NCBI GenBank assembly: GCA_035637115.1
Contig: DASPXV010000129.1
Coordinates: forward strand, 1-64,000
Reading direction: 5' to 3'
Source of the DNA: JAICSD01 sp035637115
GTDB taxonomy: Bacteria; Acidobacteriota; Vicinamibacteria; Vicinamibacterales; 2-12-FULL-66-21
Length of the DNA stretch: 64,000 nucleotides
Below the pieces are notes generated by a model. The model saw nothing but the letters and a program-made list of their open reading frames with translations. It searched no databases and was not told where the DNA came from. Shown here piece by piece: positions 1 through 7,040 of this stretch (the stretch's first letter is position 1; each line of letters opens with the position of its first letter). The translations under genes and the position numbers were made by a program.

Positions 1-136
1 CGTCCACCTTGTCGGTCGAGATCTCGAAGAGTGGCTCGTCGCGATCGACGTTGTCCCCCACTTTCTTGATCCAGCGGACGATGGTCCCTTCGGCGATCGA
101 TTCGCCCATCTGGGGCATCACGACGTTGGTCGGCAT
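1..136 (-). CDS. 2-oxoacid dehydrogenase E2 component, N-terminal fragment
   Basis: The gene starts at 136 on the minus strand and runs off the left edge, so only the first 45 residues are visible. They form the start of a lipoyl domain: MPQMGESIAEGTIVRW, then EISTDKVD, where Lys43 is the expected lipoylation site. E2 enzymes carry acyl groups on this swinging arm between E1 and E3 in pyruvate, 2-oxoglutarate or branched-chain dehydrogenase complexes. The E3 gene (lpdA) lies 16 bp upstream on the same strand, which supports the assignment. Which of the three complexes it belongs to cannot be decided from this fragment. Confidence 0.9.
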   Translation of the reverse strand, partial: MPTNVVMPQMGESIAEGTIVRWIKKVGDNVDRDEPLFEISTDKVD

Positions 137-152
137 AGCTAATACCCTACAA

Positions 153-1571
153 CTAACTGTGAATGGCCGCGCCGTGGGTCGCGTGCGCCGCCTCTCCCAC
201 AGCTTCCGACATCGTCGGATGCGCGTGGATCGTGCGAATCAGCTCCTCGACGGTGCACTCGAGGCGCAGCGCGAGGGTTGCTTCCGCGACGAGCTCGGTC
301 GAACGCGGGCCGATCATGTGCACGCCGAGCATTTCGTCGTACTTCTTCTCGGCAACGATCTTGACGAACCCTTCGGTTTCGCCGGCAATTCTCGCACGCC
401 CGAGGACGCCGAACTTGAACGTGCCGACGCGGACGTCGAACCCGCGCTCCCTGGCCTTAGCCTCGGTGAGCCCGACGCTGCCGATTTCCGGATCACAGTA
501 TGTGCAGCCCGGGACCTGCTCGTAGTTGATCGGCCGCAGCTCCTGACCCGCGATGCGCTCGGCGAGCGCGACCCCTTCCGCCGACGATAAATGCGCGAGC
601 TGCTGGTGGCCGGGCTGCTCGAACGTGATTACGTCGCCGATCGCCGAGATGCCCGGAACGTTGGTCCGGTACTGCGCGTCGACGCGCACGTAACCGCGAT
701 CCAGCTGCAGGCCCGCTTCCTCAGCGCCGAGTCCGCTCGTGACCGGCCCGCGTCCCGTCGCGACGAGAAGGAACTCGGCGCTCAGTTTCTGCGGCTTGCC
801 GTCCGCTCCCTGCGCCTCGAGATCGACAGCGTTGGCGCCCGCCTTCGCGCTGGTGACCTTCGTGCCGGTCATGACCTTGATGCCCTGCTTCTTGAACGAG
901 CGCTCGAGCTCTGTCGAGACCGCCTCGTCTTCGATCGGCACGAGCCGCGGCAGCAACTCGATGATCGTGACGTCGCTGCCGAAGCGGCGGAAGATCGAGG
1001 TGAACTCAACGCCGACGGCACCGCTGCCCATGATGACGATCGACTTCGGGATCGTCTTCAGGTTGATGGCTTCGTCGCTCGTGATGATGCGCTTCCGATC
1101 GATCTCGATCCCCGGCACGCTGCGCGGCTGCGATCCGGTCGCAACGATGATTTCCTTCTTCACCGCGAGCGTCTGCTTCTCCCCCTCGGTGATTTCGACC
1201 TTGCCCTTGCCGGCGAGCCGTCCGGATCCCTTGATCCAATCGATCTTGTTCTTCTTGAAGAGAAACTCGACCCCGCCGGTCAGACCTTTCACGATCTTGT
1301 CCTTGCGAGCCTGGACCTGGTTCATGTCGATCCCGGCGGCAGCTTCGCCGAGGGTAAGCCCCCACTCTTTCCAGTCCTGCGCGATCTTCAGCGCGTGTGC
1401 ATGCTCGAGCAGCGCCTTCGTCGGGATGCATCCCCAGTTGAGACAGGTTCCGCCAAGGACCGGCGCGCGTTCGACGACGGCGGTCTTGAGTCCCAACTGC
1501 GCGGCGCGGATCGCGGCGACGTAGCCGCCGGTCCCCGAACCGATGATGGCGACATCGTACTCGTTGGCCAT
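153..1571 (-). CDS. lpdA: dihydrolipoyl dehydrogenase (E3)
   Basis: A 472-residue flavoprotein that reoxidises dihydrolipoamide on E2 and passes electrons to NAD. Visible features are the FAD-binding GSGTGG at residues 11-16, the redox disulfide motif GGTCLNWGCIP (Cys43 and Cys48), a second dinucleotide fold around GSGAVGVEF, and the C-terminal HAHPTMSE motif holding the catalytic His-Glu pair. Length is normal for the family. Its ATG overlaps the stop of the upstream small membrane-protein gene by one base, and E2 follows, so the three are probably cotranscribed. Confidence 0.95.
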   Translation of the reverse strand: MANEYDVAIIGSGTGGYVAAIRAAQLGLKTAVVERAPVLGGTCLNWGCIPTKALLEHAHALKIAQDWKEWGLTLGEAAAGIDMNQVQARKDKIVKGLTGGVEFLFKKNKIDWIKGSGRLAGKGKVEITEGEKQTLAVKKEIIVATGSQPRSVPGIEIDRKRIITSDEAINLKTIPKSIVIMGSGAVGVEFTSIFRRFGSDVTIIELLPRLVPIEDEAVSTELERSFKKQGIKVMTGTKVTSAKAGANAVDLEAQGADGKPQKLSAEFLLVATGRGPVTSGLGAEEAGLQLDRGYVRVDAQYRTNVPGISAIGDVITFEQPGHQQLAHLSSAEGVALAERIAGQELRPINYEQVPGCTYCDPEIGSVGLTEAKARERGFDVRVGTFKFGVLGRARIAGETEGFVKIVAEKKYDEMLGVHMIGPRSTELVAEATLALRLECTVEELIRTIHAHPTMSEAVGEAAHATHGAAIHS

Positions 1572-1819
1572 TAACCCTTCTTCTTGATGGACGCAAGGGG
1601 CACGTACGCCAGCTGCCCCGGCTGGGCGGCGGGCGGCGGCTCCGGCTGTTCCGTTTCCGGATCGAGGCGCGCGACCTGCGATCTAAGACGCGTGAAGTCG
1701 TACCGCAATTCCCAGTACGACTGATTCAGGGCCTCGAGCTTGCGCGCAATGCGTCCAGCGCGGTTCCACGCGGCAGCCGCGAGGAGCAGCGCCACGGCGG
1801 TGATTACCCAGGAGAGCAT
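1571..1819 (-). CDS. small membrane protein with coiled coil, unknown function
   Basis: An 82-residue protein not recognised as a named family. Residues 3-18 form one hydrophobic segment (WVITAVALLLAAAAW), followed by an amphipathic stretch resembling a short coiled coil and a Pro-rich tail ending in several lysines. Its stop overlaps the lpdA start, so it is translationally coupled to the dehydrogenase genes. It could be a membrane tether or assembly aid, but nothing in the sequence proves this. Confidence 0.65.
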   Translation of the reverse strand: MLSWVITAVALLLAAAAWNRAGRIARKLEALNQSYWELRYDFTRLRSQVARLDPETEQPEPPPAAQPGQLAYVPLASIKKKG

Positions 1820-1845
1820 AACGCGTCAAATTATCACGGCTTTGC

Positions 1846-1887
1846 GCTTTAGGCATTAGGCTTTAGGCTTTGGGCCTTAGGCTTTAG
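1846..1887. repeat. heptanucleotide tandem array 1 (six units)
   Basis: Six consecutive 7-bp units close to GCTTTAG (variants GCATTAG, GCTTTGG, GCCTTAG) fill the gap between the divergent small membrane-protein gene and the response regulator gene. The period is exactly seven. Three other arrays in this window share the period but not the sequence. Confidence 0.85.
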
Positions 1888-1905
1888 GATAGGGGCGGAT
1901 TCGCC

Positions 1906-3294
1906 ATGACCCGGCCGACAAAAACCATCCTGATCTGCGACGACGATCAGGGCATGCGCGACACGCTGACCGCCATCCTCAAGCGCGACTACCGCGTGCT
2001 GACGGTGTCGAGCGGCGAGGCCGCGCTTGCGCTGCTGAAGAACGAAGACGTCGATCTGATCCTGCAGGACATCCGCCTGCCGGGCATCAGCGGCTTCGAC
2101 GTGCTGCGCATCGTCAAGGAAAATTACAGCCTGATCGAGTGCATCATGATCTCGGCCATCAACGAGGTCGAGACGGCCGTGCAGGCGATGAAGCACGGCG
2201 CGTATCACTACATCACCAAAGATTTCGATTACGACGAGCTGCGGTCGCTCGTACGCAACGCCTGCGAGCGGCAGGACCTGAACCGCCAGGTCATCACGCT
2301 CAGCGCGCAGATCGCGGAGCAGAGCGAGCGCGAGTTCCTGATCGGCCCGTCGCGCCAGATCCGCGACATCGTGGATCTCGTCCAGCGGGTGGCGAAACTG
2401 TCGGCGACGGTGCTCATCCTCGGCGAGAGCGGCACGGGAAAGGAGCTACTCGCACGCCTCCTGCACAAGGAGTCGGGGCGCGGCGACGCGCCGTTCATCG
2501 CCGTCAACATGTCCGCGATTCCGCACGAGCTCGTGGAGAGCACGCTGTTCGGGCACGAGCGCGGCGCGTTCACCGGCGCGGTGAAGCAGCAGCTCGGGAA
2601 GTTCGAGCTCGCAGCGGGTGGCACGTTGTTCCTCGACGAGATTGGGGACCTGCGCTTCGACCTTCAGGCGAAGCTGCTGCGCGCGATCCAGGAGGGAGAG
2701 ATCGAGCGCGTCGGCGGCACGAAGCCAATCAAGACCGACTTCCGCCTGATCGCGGCGACAAACATCGATCTGGAACGCGCGGTCAAGGAAGGACGATTCC
2801 GCGAGGATCTCTACTACCGGATTAACGTCATTCCGATCCGCATGCCGCCGCTGCGGGATCGGATCGAGGACCTGCCGGAGCTCGCGCGGCTGTTCCTCGA
2901 TCGCTACAAGAGCAAGTTCCGCAAGCCGGTGAAAGGCGTTGCGGATTCAGCACTGAAGATTCTCGCGTCGTACTGGTGGCCCGGCAACATCCGCGAGCTC
3001 GAGAACCTCATCGAGCGGCTCGTTGCCGTCAGCGACAAGGAATGGATCACGGATGAAGATCTTCCGCTCGAATACCATTTCGCGAAACTTGACGCCGCGT
3101 CCGTCGCGAACGAGACGCGGTTCCAGGAGGCGTGCGATACGTTCGAGCGGAATTTCATCCTGCGCGCGCTCGAGAAATCCGACTGGAACGTGACTGCGAC
3201 GGCGCGCTACCTCGGCATCCCCCTGAGCACCCTGAAACACAAGATGGCGCGGCTCGATCTCCGGGATCTGGCCCGCAAGCTGCGAGGCGCGTAA
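1906..3294 (+). CDS. NtrC-family sigma-54-dependent response regulator
   Basis: A 462-residue activator in three parts. The receiver domain (about 1-120) has an acidic pocket (CDDDQGM) and phosphoacceptor Asp55 in LILQDIRLPG. The AAA+ domain (about 140-380) shows Walker A GESGTGKE, the sigma-54-contacting GAFTGA loop at 220-225, and Walker B LFLDEIGDL. A Fis-type helix-turn-helix lies at the C-terminus (TATARYLGIPLSTLKHKM). It should activate sigma-54 promoters from upstream enhancers. Immediately downstream lie two tandem dyads and a sigma-54-like promoter ahead of the radical SAM gene, and a histidine kinase ends that locus, so it is probably the local regulator. Confidence 0.95.
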   Translation: MTRPTKTILICDDDQGMRDTLTAILKRDYRVLTVSSGEAALALLKNEDVDLILQDIRLPGISGFDVLRIVKENYSLIECIMISAINEVETAVQAMKHGAYHYITKDFDYDELRSLVRNACERQDLNRQVITLSAQIAEQSEREFLIGPSRQIRDIVDLVQRVAKLSATVLILGESGTGKELLARLLHKESGRGDAPFIAVNMSAIPHELVESTLFGHERGAFTGAVKQQLGKFELAAGGTLFLDEIGDLRFDLQAKLLRAIQEGEIERVGGTKPIKTDFRLIAATNIDLERAVKEGRFREDLYYRINVIPIRMPPLRDRIEDLPELARLFLDRYKSKFRKPVKGVADSALKILASYWWPGNIRELENLIERLVAVSDKEWITDEDLPLEYHFAKLDAASVANETRFQEACDTFERNFILRALEKSDWNVTATARYLGIPLSTLKHKMARLDLRDLARKLRGA

Positions 3295-3327
3295 GCCCGC
3301 CCGACCTAGCTCAACAGGACAGCCTTC

Positions 3328-3364
3328 GGCCAATCAGTTGGCCGCACCGGTCAATCGGTTAGCC
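3328..3364. promoter_or_regulatory. two tandem 16-bp dyads, candidate activator enhancer
   Basis: GGCCAATCAGTTGGCC (3328-3343) is a perfect inverted repeat, and GGTCAATCGGTTAGCC (3349-3364) matches it at 13 of 16 positions. Start-to-start spacing is 21 bp, two helical turns, placing both on one face of the DNA. They lie about 150-180 bp upstream of the sigma-54-like site, a usual distance for NtrC-type enhancers, and directly after the NtrC-type regulator gene. The binding role is inferred. Confidence 0.55.
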
Positions 3365-3510
3365 GTTTGGCGCGTCTTGGGACGGTTCCGTGCGCTGTTT
3401 CCGCGCACGATCCATGGATCCAAAGAGTCAGACCGACAAAGCTGAAATTCGGGGTGGAAGTGCACCCCCTGGGTACGGCATAGGACTCTACCGACATCCT
3501 GACGCCGCCC

Positions 3511-3525
3511 GGAACACCCGTTGCT
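3511..3525 (+). promoter_or_regulatory. sigma-54-like promoter of the maturase locus
   Basis: GGAACACCCGTTGCT has the invariant GG and GC exactly 10 bp apart and the full TTGC -12 element; the -24 element is partly degenerate (GGAAC against GGCAC). The transcript would start near 3536, about 90 bases before the radical SAM start codon. It agrees with the NtrC-type activator gene just upstream. Confidence 0.5.
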
Positions 3526-3539
3526 ATTCTTTGATCGCG

Positions 3540-3562
3540 CGCGCAATCAGCGCGTTTTTTTT
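3540..3562 (+). terminator. short GC hairpin with T8 tract, possible attenuator
   Basis: CGCGC, loop AATCA, GCGCG, then eight T. The stem is only five base pairs but all G-C. It sits within a few bases of the predicted sigma-54 transcription start and 65 bp before the radical SAM gene. It could terminate readthrough from the regulator gene or structure the 5' end of the maturase mRNA. Confidence 0.4.
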
Positions 3563-3626
3563 CGCACAACACAGCAAGACTCTTTCCGGGTTTCTCGGCG
3601 GCCCTTTTGTCGTCATGGGAGTACGC

Positions 3627-5042
3627 ATGCAGGCGTCCATGTTCAATGTCCGTGTGCCGCTCGAACAGAGCGAGGAGGTGTTCCTGATGAACACCTTTAG
3701 CGACGCGCAGCTGATCGTCAGCCGCGACGTCGTCGATCTGATCGACCGCGTGCATCTCGCGGATGATTTTTCAGAGGTCGAGCGCGACACGATCGAGCAG
3801 CTGACCGAGCAGGGTTTTCTCGTGCGCGATCGCGACGCCGAGCGCGACGATCTTCGCGCGTTCTTTCGCGAGGTCCGCGAGGGGACCGACACGCTGAAGG
3901 TCACCGTTCTCACGACGCTCCAGTGCAACTTTGCCTGCGATTACTGCATCCAGGGGGATCACGGCGATTACAACAAGAACGCCGCGAAGATGTCGCCGGA
4001 GATGGCCGTTCGCGTGTCCGCGTGGGTGGAATCGCGCATGGACGCGATCGCGCCGAATCGCCTCGTGCTTACGTTCTTCGGCGGCGAGCCGCTCCTGAAC
4101 ATGCCGGCGCTGTACGCGATGGCGGAGCGGCTGCACGCCGCGTGCGCCGCGCGCGGCGTGGAAATGCTCATCAACATCATCACGAACGGGCTGCTGCTCA
4201 CGCGCGAGATGGTCGAGCGGCTGAACCCGCTGGGCCTGAACGGCATCAAGATCACGCTCGACGGCGATCGCGACGCGCACAACCGCTCGCGCCCGCTGCG
4301 GGGCGGCCAGGGCACGTTCGATCGGATCATCGCCAACACGCGCGCGGTTGCGGACCTGACGCGCATCGCGATCGGCGGCAACTTCGAGATGGATACGGCG
4401 GATTCGTATCCGGCGCTGCTGGATTTCCTCGCGGCGCAGGATTTTGCGCCGCGGCTGTCGAAGGTCACCTTCAAGCCGGTCATCCGCGAGAAGACGGCGC
4501 AGGCGAAGGGGATGATTCCCCTGACAGTCGTCGGCGCCGAAGGCAAGCCGCTGAACGGCGCGTGCATGACGTCTGCGGGCACGGGCGTGAGCCGCGTGTG
4601 CGATACGTGCAACTTCGTCGACGACAAGATGGCGTTCCTGCGTGAGGAGACGAAGAAACGAGGGTTCTCCACCGCCGACGGCGTCCATATGGGCCCGTGC
4701 GAGATCCACAAGGGACACGCCTATACGATCGGCCCCGACGGGTCTCTCTTCGCATGCCCCGGATTCGCGGGGGAAGCGCTCCAGTCGACGGGACACATCG
4801 ATGGCCGCGACGAGTCGTATCGCAGCCAGGCGCTCCGCAATTTCGAGAAACTCTCGGCGTGGGAGCAGTGCAACGACTGCGCGTTCATTCCCGTCTGCGC
4901 CGGCGGCTGCACCGTCGCCGCGCACAGCGAGCTCGGCGACATGCACGCACCGAACTGCCACAAACCGAGTTTCGAAGCCGGTCTCATCGCGCTTGCGCAC
5001 GATGCCGCGCGCAGCCAGTTGTCGGTAGTCGGTAGTCAGTAG
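3627..5042 (+). CDS. radical SAM/SPASM peptide maturase
   Basis: A 471-residue protein from the ATG at 3627, chosen because GGGAG stands six bases before it and family-like sequence (FNVRVPL, FLMNTFSDAQ) starts there. Residues 1-90 look like a small winged-helix peptide-recognition region. The radical SAM cluster motif CNFACDYC has Cys100, Cys104 and Cys107. A C-terminal SPASM region is Cys-rich (GPCEIHKG, FACPG, CNDCAFIPVCAGGC) and should hold auxiliary Fe-S clusters. Such enzymes install carbon-carbon, ether or thioether crosslinks in ribosomal peptides. Three short peptide genes follow within 420 bp, giving obvious candidate substrates. The last residues are encoded by the start of a 7-bp repeat array. 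Confidence 0.9.
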   Translation: MQASMFNVRVPLEQSEEVFLMNTFSDAQLIVSRDVVDLIDRVHLADDFSEVERDTIEQLTEQGFLVRDRDAERDDLRAFFREVREGTDTLKVTVLTTLQCNFACDYCIQGDHGDYNKNAAKMSPEMAVRVSAWVESRMDAIAPNRLVLTFFGGEPLLNMPALYAMAERLHAACAARGVEMLINIITNGLLLTREMVERLNPLGLNGIKITLDGDRDAHNRSRPLRGGQGTFDRIIANTRAVADLTRIAIGGNFEMDTADSYPALLDFLAAQDFAPRLSKVTFKPVIREKTAQAKGMIPLTVVGAEGKPLNGACMTSAGTGVSRVCDTCNFVDDKMAFLREETKKRGFSTADGVHMGPCEIHKGHAYTIGPDGSLFACPGFAGEALQSTGHIDGRDESYRSQALRNFEKLSAWEQCNDCAFIPVCAGGCTVAAHSELGDMHAPNCHKPSFEAGLIALAHDAARSQLSVVGSQ

Positions 5043-5104
5043 TCAGTAATCAGTAATCAGTAATCAGTCATCGGACATCGGACATCGGACATCGGTAGTC
5101 AGCC
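5021..5104. repeat. heptanucleotide tandem array 2 (twelve units)
   Basis: Twelve 7-bp units progress from GTCGGTA through GTCAGTA and ATCAGTA to ATCGGAC and back. The array begins inside the radical SAM coding region, supplies its stop codon and ends 16 bp before the first peptide gene. Gradual drift between neighbouring units suggests slippage followed by mutation. Confidence 0.9.
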
Positions 5105-5120
5105 AAAGAGGAGAAGACAG

Positions 5121-5207
5121 ATGAAAGGCAAGAAAACGGACAACCAGAAGAAAACCGGAACCCTGCGTCCCTGGCTCGTGGACGTCGTTGTCGACAACCT
5201 TCGCTAA
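5121..5207 (+). CDS. candidate RiPP precursor peptide 1 (28 aa)
   Basis: A 28-codon gene with an AGGAG ribosome site seven to eight bases before the ATG. The first half is Lys/Gln/Thr-rich (MKGKKTDNQKKTG) and the second half is TLRPWLVDVVVDNLR. The RPWLVD motif matches CPWILD in the two following peptides, as do the charged N-terminal halves, so all three look like leader-core precursors for the upstream radical SAM enzyme. The aromatic Trp flanked by Pro and hydrophobic residues is a plausible crosslink site. No known family was recognised. Confidence 0.7.
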   Translation: MKGKKTDNQKKTGTLRPWLVDVVVDNLR

Positions 5208-5222
5208 CGGGAGATTCCACTC

Positions 5223-5318
5223 ATGAAGATCACGGTCATCAAGAAGACGAACGGCAAGGTCAAGACGATGGCGCTCTGCCCCTGGATTCTCGACGAGCCG
5301 CCCGCGGCCAAGAAATAG
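5223..5318 (+). CDS. candidate RiPP precursor peptide 2 (31 aa)
   Basis: A 31-codon gene with GGGAG nine bases before its ATG, 15 bp after peptide 1. The leader half is MKITVIKKTNGKVK, and the core half contains MALCPWILDEPP and ends in AAKK. It is nearly identical to peptide 3: the first 65 bases match exactly and differences cluster at the C-terminal end. Cys, Pro, Trp and Asp in the core are candidate modification sites. With the maturase upstream it is best read as a modified-peptide precursor. No cleavage site such as Gly-Gly is visible. Confidence 0.75.
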   Translation: MKITVIKKTNGKVKTMALCPWILDEPPAAKK

Positions 5319-5360
5319 TCGCCGAATTCAAATCGCAACTTTTTATTTCTGGAGTCGAAC

Positions 5361-5456
5361 ATGAAGATCACGGTCATCAAGAAGACGAACGGCAAGGTCA
5401 AGACGATGGCGCTCTGCCCCTGGATCCTCGACGAGCCGCCGGCGTCGAAGTCCTAG
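5361..5456 (+). CDS. candidate RiPP precursor peptide 3 (31 aa)
   Basis: A 31-codon tandem copy of peptide 2 with its own ribosome site (CTGGAG six bases before the ATG). MKITVIKKTNGKVK and MALCPWILDEPP are kept exactly, while the tail changes from PPAAKK to PPASKS. The 42-bp spacer before it is AT-rich compared with its surroundings. Conservation of the leader and CPWILD with drift only in the tail suggests both halves are functional and the last residues are not. Confidence 0.75.
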   Translation: MKITVIKKTNGKVKTMALCPWILDEPPASKS

Positions 5457-5519
5457 AGGCATGACGCGCGGCGACTAGCGCCGTGAGCGGTTAGGCCCGA
5501 TAATCGTGGCGCTACCTCT

Positions 5520-7040
5520 GTGCTGACGATCCGCGGCCGCCGCCATGCCGGTTTGATTCTTCTTGTCGCCGCAGCCGGCGTGTGCGCGCCGGGCTGTGCG
5601 CGGCGGGACAACAGATCCGATACGCCGGCGATCATGAGGATCGGCGTCGGGGCGCCGGCGGGAAATCTTGCGGGCACGGGTGCGGATGCACTGATCAAGA
5701 TTTTGACGACCGACCCCTGGCTCACGAATAGACCCGATGGCCGCCAGTCAGAACGCATCGCGACCGGCTGGAGCTGGGATGCCGCTGGGACGACACTGCG
5801 CCTCAAGCTCCGGCGCGATGTGTATTTCCATGACGGCACGCTGTTGACGCCGGAGATCGCAGCGCAGGGCCTGCGAGAGACCGCCGCCAGCCCCCGGCTC
5901 GACGCGCTCAGCTTCACGAGCGTCTCGTCCATCATGCCGAGCGGTGTGGACAGCGTCGACATCAAGCTGAAGGAACGAAACGCGTTCGTCCTCACCGATC
6001 TTTCGGGCGTGCTGGTGCGAATGCCGAAGCGGCCGGACGTAGGTACGGGCCCCTTTCAGATCGCTGCACGCAATGGGCAGGACGCCTCTCTGTCGGCTTT
6101 TCCGCGGTACTACCGCGGCCGGCCGGGCCTGACCGGAATCGAGGTTACGAATTACCCCACGCAGCGCAAGGCGTGGACCGCACTGATGCGCGGTGACGTG
6201 GACATGTTGCACGAAGTGAGCCGGGATGCCGCGGAGTTCGTCGAGAAAGAATCGACGGTCAGGGCATACTCGTTCCTGCGCCCCTATTACATCCCTCTTG
6301 TCTTCAATGTTCGCCATCCGATTCTGAAGCAGATCGAAGTGCGCAAGGCGATCAATGAGGCGCTCGATCGCGCCGCGCTCGTTCGGGACGGCTTGAGCGG
6401 CCGCGGACAGACGGCGGACGGTCCGATCTGGCCGCAGCATTGGGCGTACGCACCGCCCAGTGCACCGTTCGTGTTCAACCCGAACTCTGCCCGTGCGCGG
6501 CTCGATGGCGCACGACTGAAAAGGAAGGCGTCGCCGGATGGCACGACGCCTGCGCGATTCTCCTTCACGTGTCTCGTGTTTGCCGACGACACGCGATTCG
6601 ATAAAGTGGCGGTATTGATCCAGAAACAGCTCGCCGATGTCGGCATCGACATGAAGCTTCAGCCGGTTCCCCAGAAGGAACTCGCACCGCGTCTGGCGAG
6701 TGGAGACTTCGAGGCATTTCTGTTTGAAATGGCCGGTCGATCTCTCAGCTGGGTGTACGAATTCTGGCGGTCTCACGAGCCGAGCCATCTGAATTCCGGC
6801 TACCGTTCGGCTGACGCGATCCTCGATCGCATCAGGGGCGCGCTTTCGGACGACGAAATCCGGCTGGCGGTTGCCGATCTCGATCGCGTGCTGCATGAAG
6901 ATCCGCCAGCCGCGTTCATCGCCTGGCAATCAAGCTCGCGCGCGGTCTCCACGAAGTTCGACGTCGGCGCCGAGGAGAACCGCGACATTCTCGCGAACCT
7001 GTGGCAGTGGCGTCCGGCTGCCAAGCAAGGCACGCGATGA
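5520..7040 (+). CDS. peptide-type ABC substrate-binding lipoprotein (family 5)
   Basis: A 506-residue extracytoplasmic solute-binding protein with a GTG start. The N-terminus has arginines, a hydrophobic stretch (GLILLVAAAGVCAPGC) and a Cys at about 25 as the likely lipid anchor, though the lipobox is unusual. The family-5 core is visible (LTNRPDG, VYFHDGTLLTPE, VGTGPFQIAARNG, FNVRHPILKQIEVRKAINEALDR). Members bind oligopeptides, nickel or similar ligands. No permease or ATPase gene is adjacent; a histidine kinase follows with an ATGA overlap. It may therefore present a ligand, possibly the modified peptide, to the sensor rather than feed a transporter. Confidence 0.85.
   Translation: MLTIRGRRHAGLILLVAAAGVCAPGCARRDNRSDTPAIMRIGVGAPAGNLAGTGADALIKILTTDPWLTNRPDGRQSERIATGWSWDAAGTTLRLKLRRDVYFHDGTLLTPEIAAQGLRETAASPRLDALSFTSVSSIMPSGVDSVDIKLKERNAFVLTDLSGVLVRMPKRPDVGTGPFQIAARNGQDASLSAFPRYYRGRPGLTGIEVTNYPTQRKAWTALMRGDVDMLHEVSRDAAEFVEKESTVRAYSFLRPYYIPLVFNVRHPILKQIEVRKAINEALDRAALVRDGLSGRGQTADGPIWPQHWAYAPPSAPFVFNPNSARARLDGARLKRKASPDGTTPARFSFTCLVFADDTRFDKVAVLIQKQLADVGIDMKLQPVPQKELAPRLASGDFEAFLFEMAGRSLSWVYEFWRSHEPSHLNSGYRSADAILDRIRGALSDDEIRLAVADLDRVLHEDPPAAFIAWQSSSRAVSTKFDVGAEENRDILANLWQWRPAAKQGTR

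Larger units (their letters stand above)
3295..3626. other. 332-bp regulatory intergenic region before the maturase gene
   Basis: No credible gene lies here; the reading frame is open, but the conserved protein start is at 3627. The region holds two tandem dyads (3328-3343, 3349-3364), a sigma-54-like promoter (3511-3525) and a short GC hairpin followed by eight T (3540-3562), each listed separately. Confidence 0.7.

Noticed and set aside
3390..3626. An earlier in-frame start for the radical SAM protein
   Set aside because: The extra 79 residues show no family-like sequence and cross the predicted promoter and hairpin. The ATG at 3627 has a good ribosome site.
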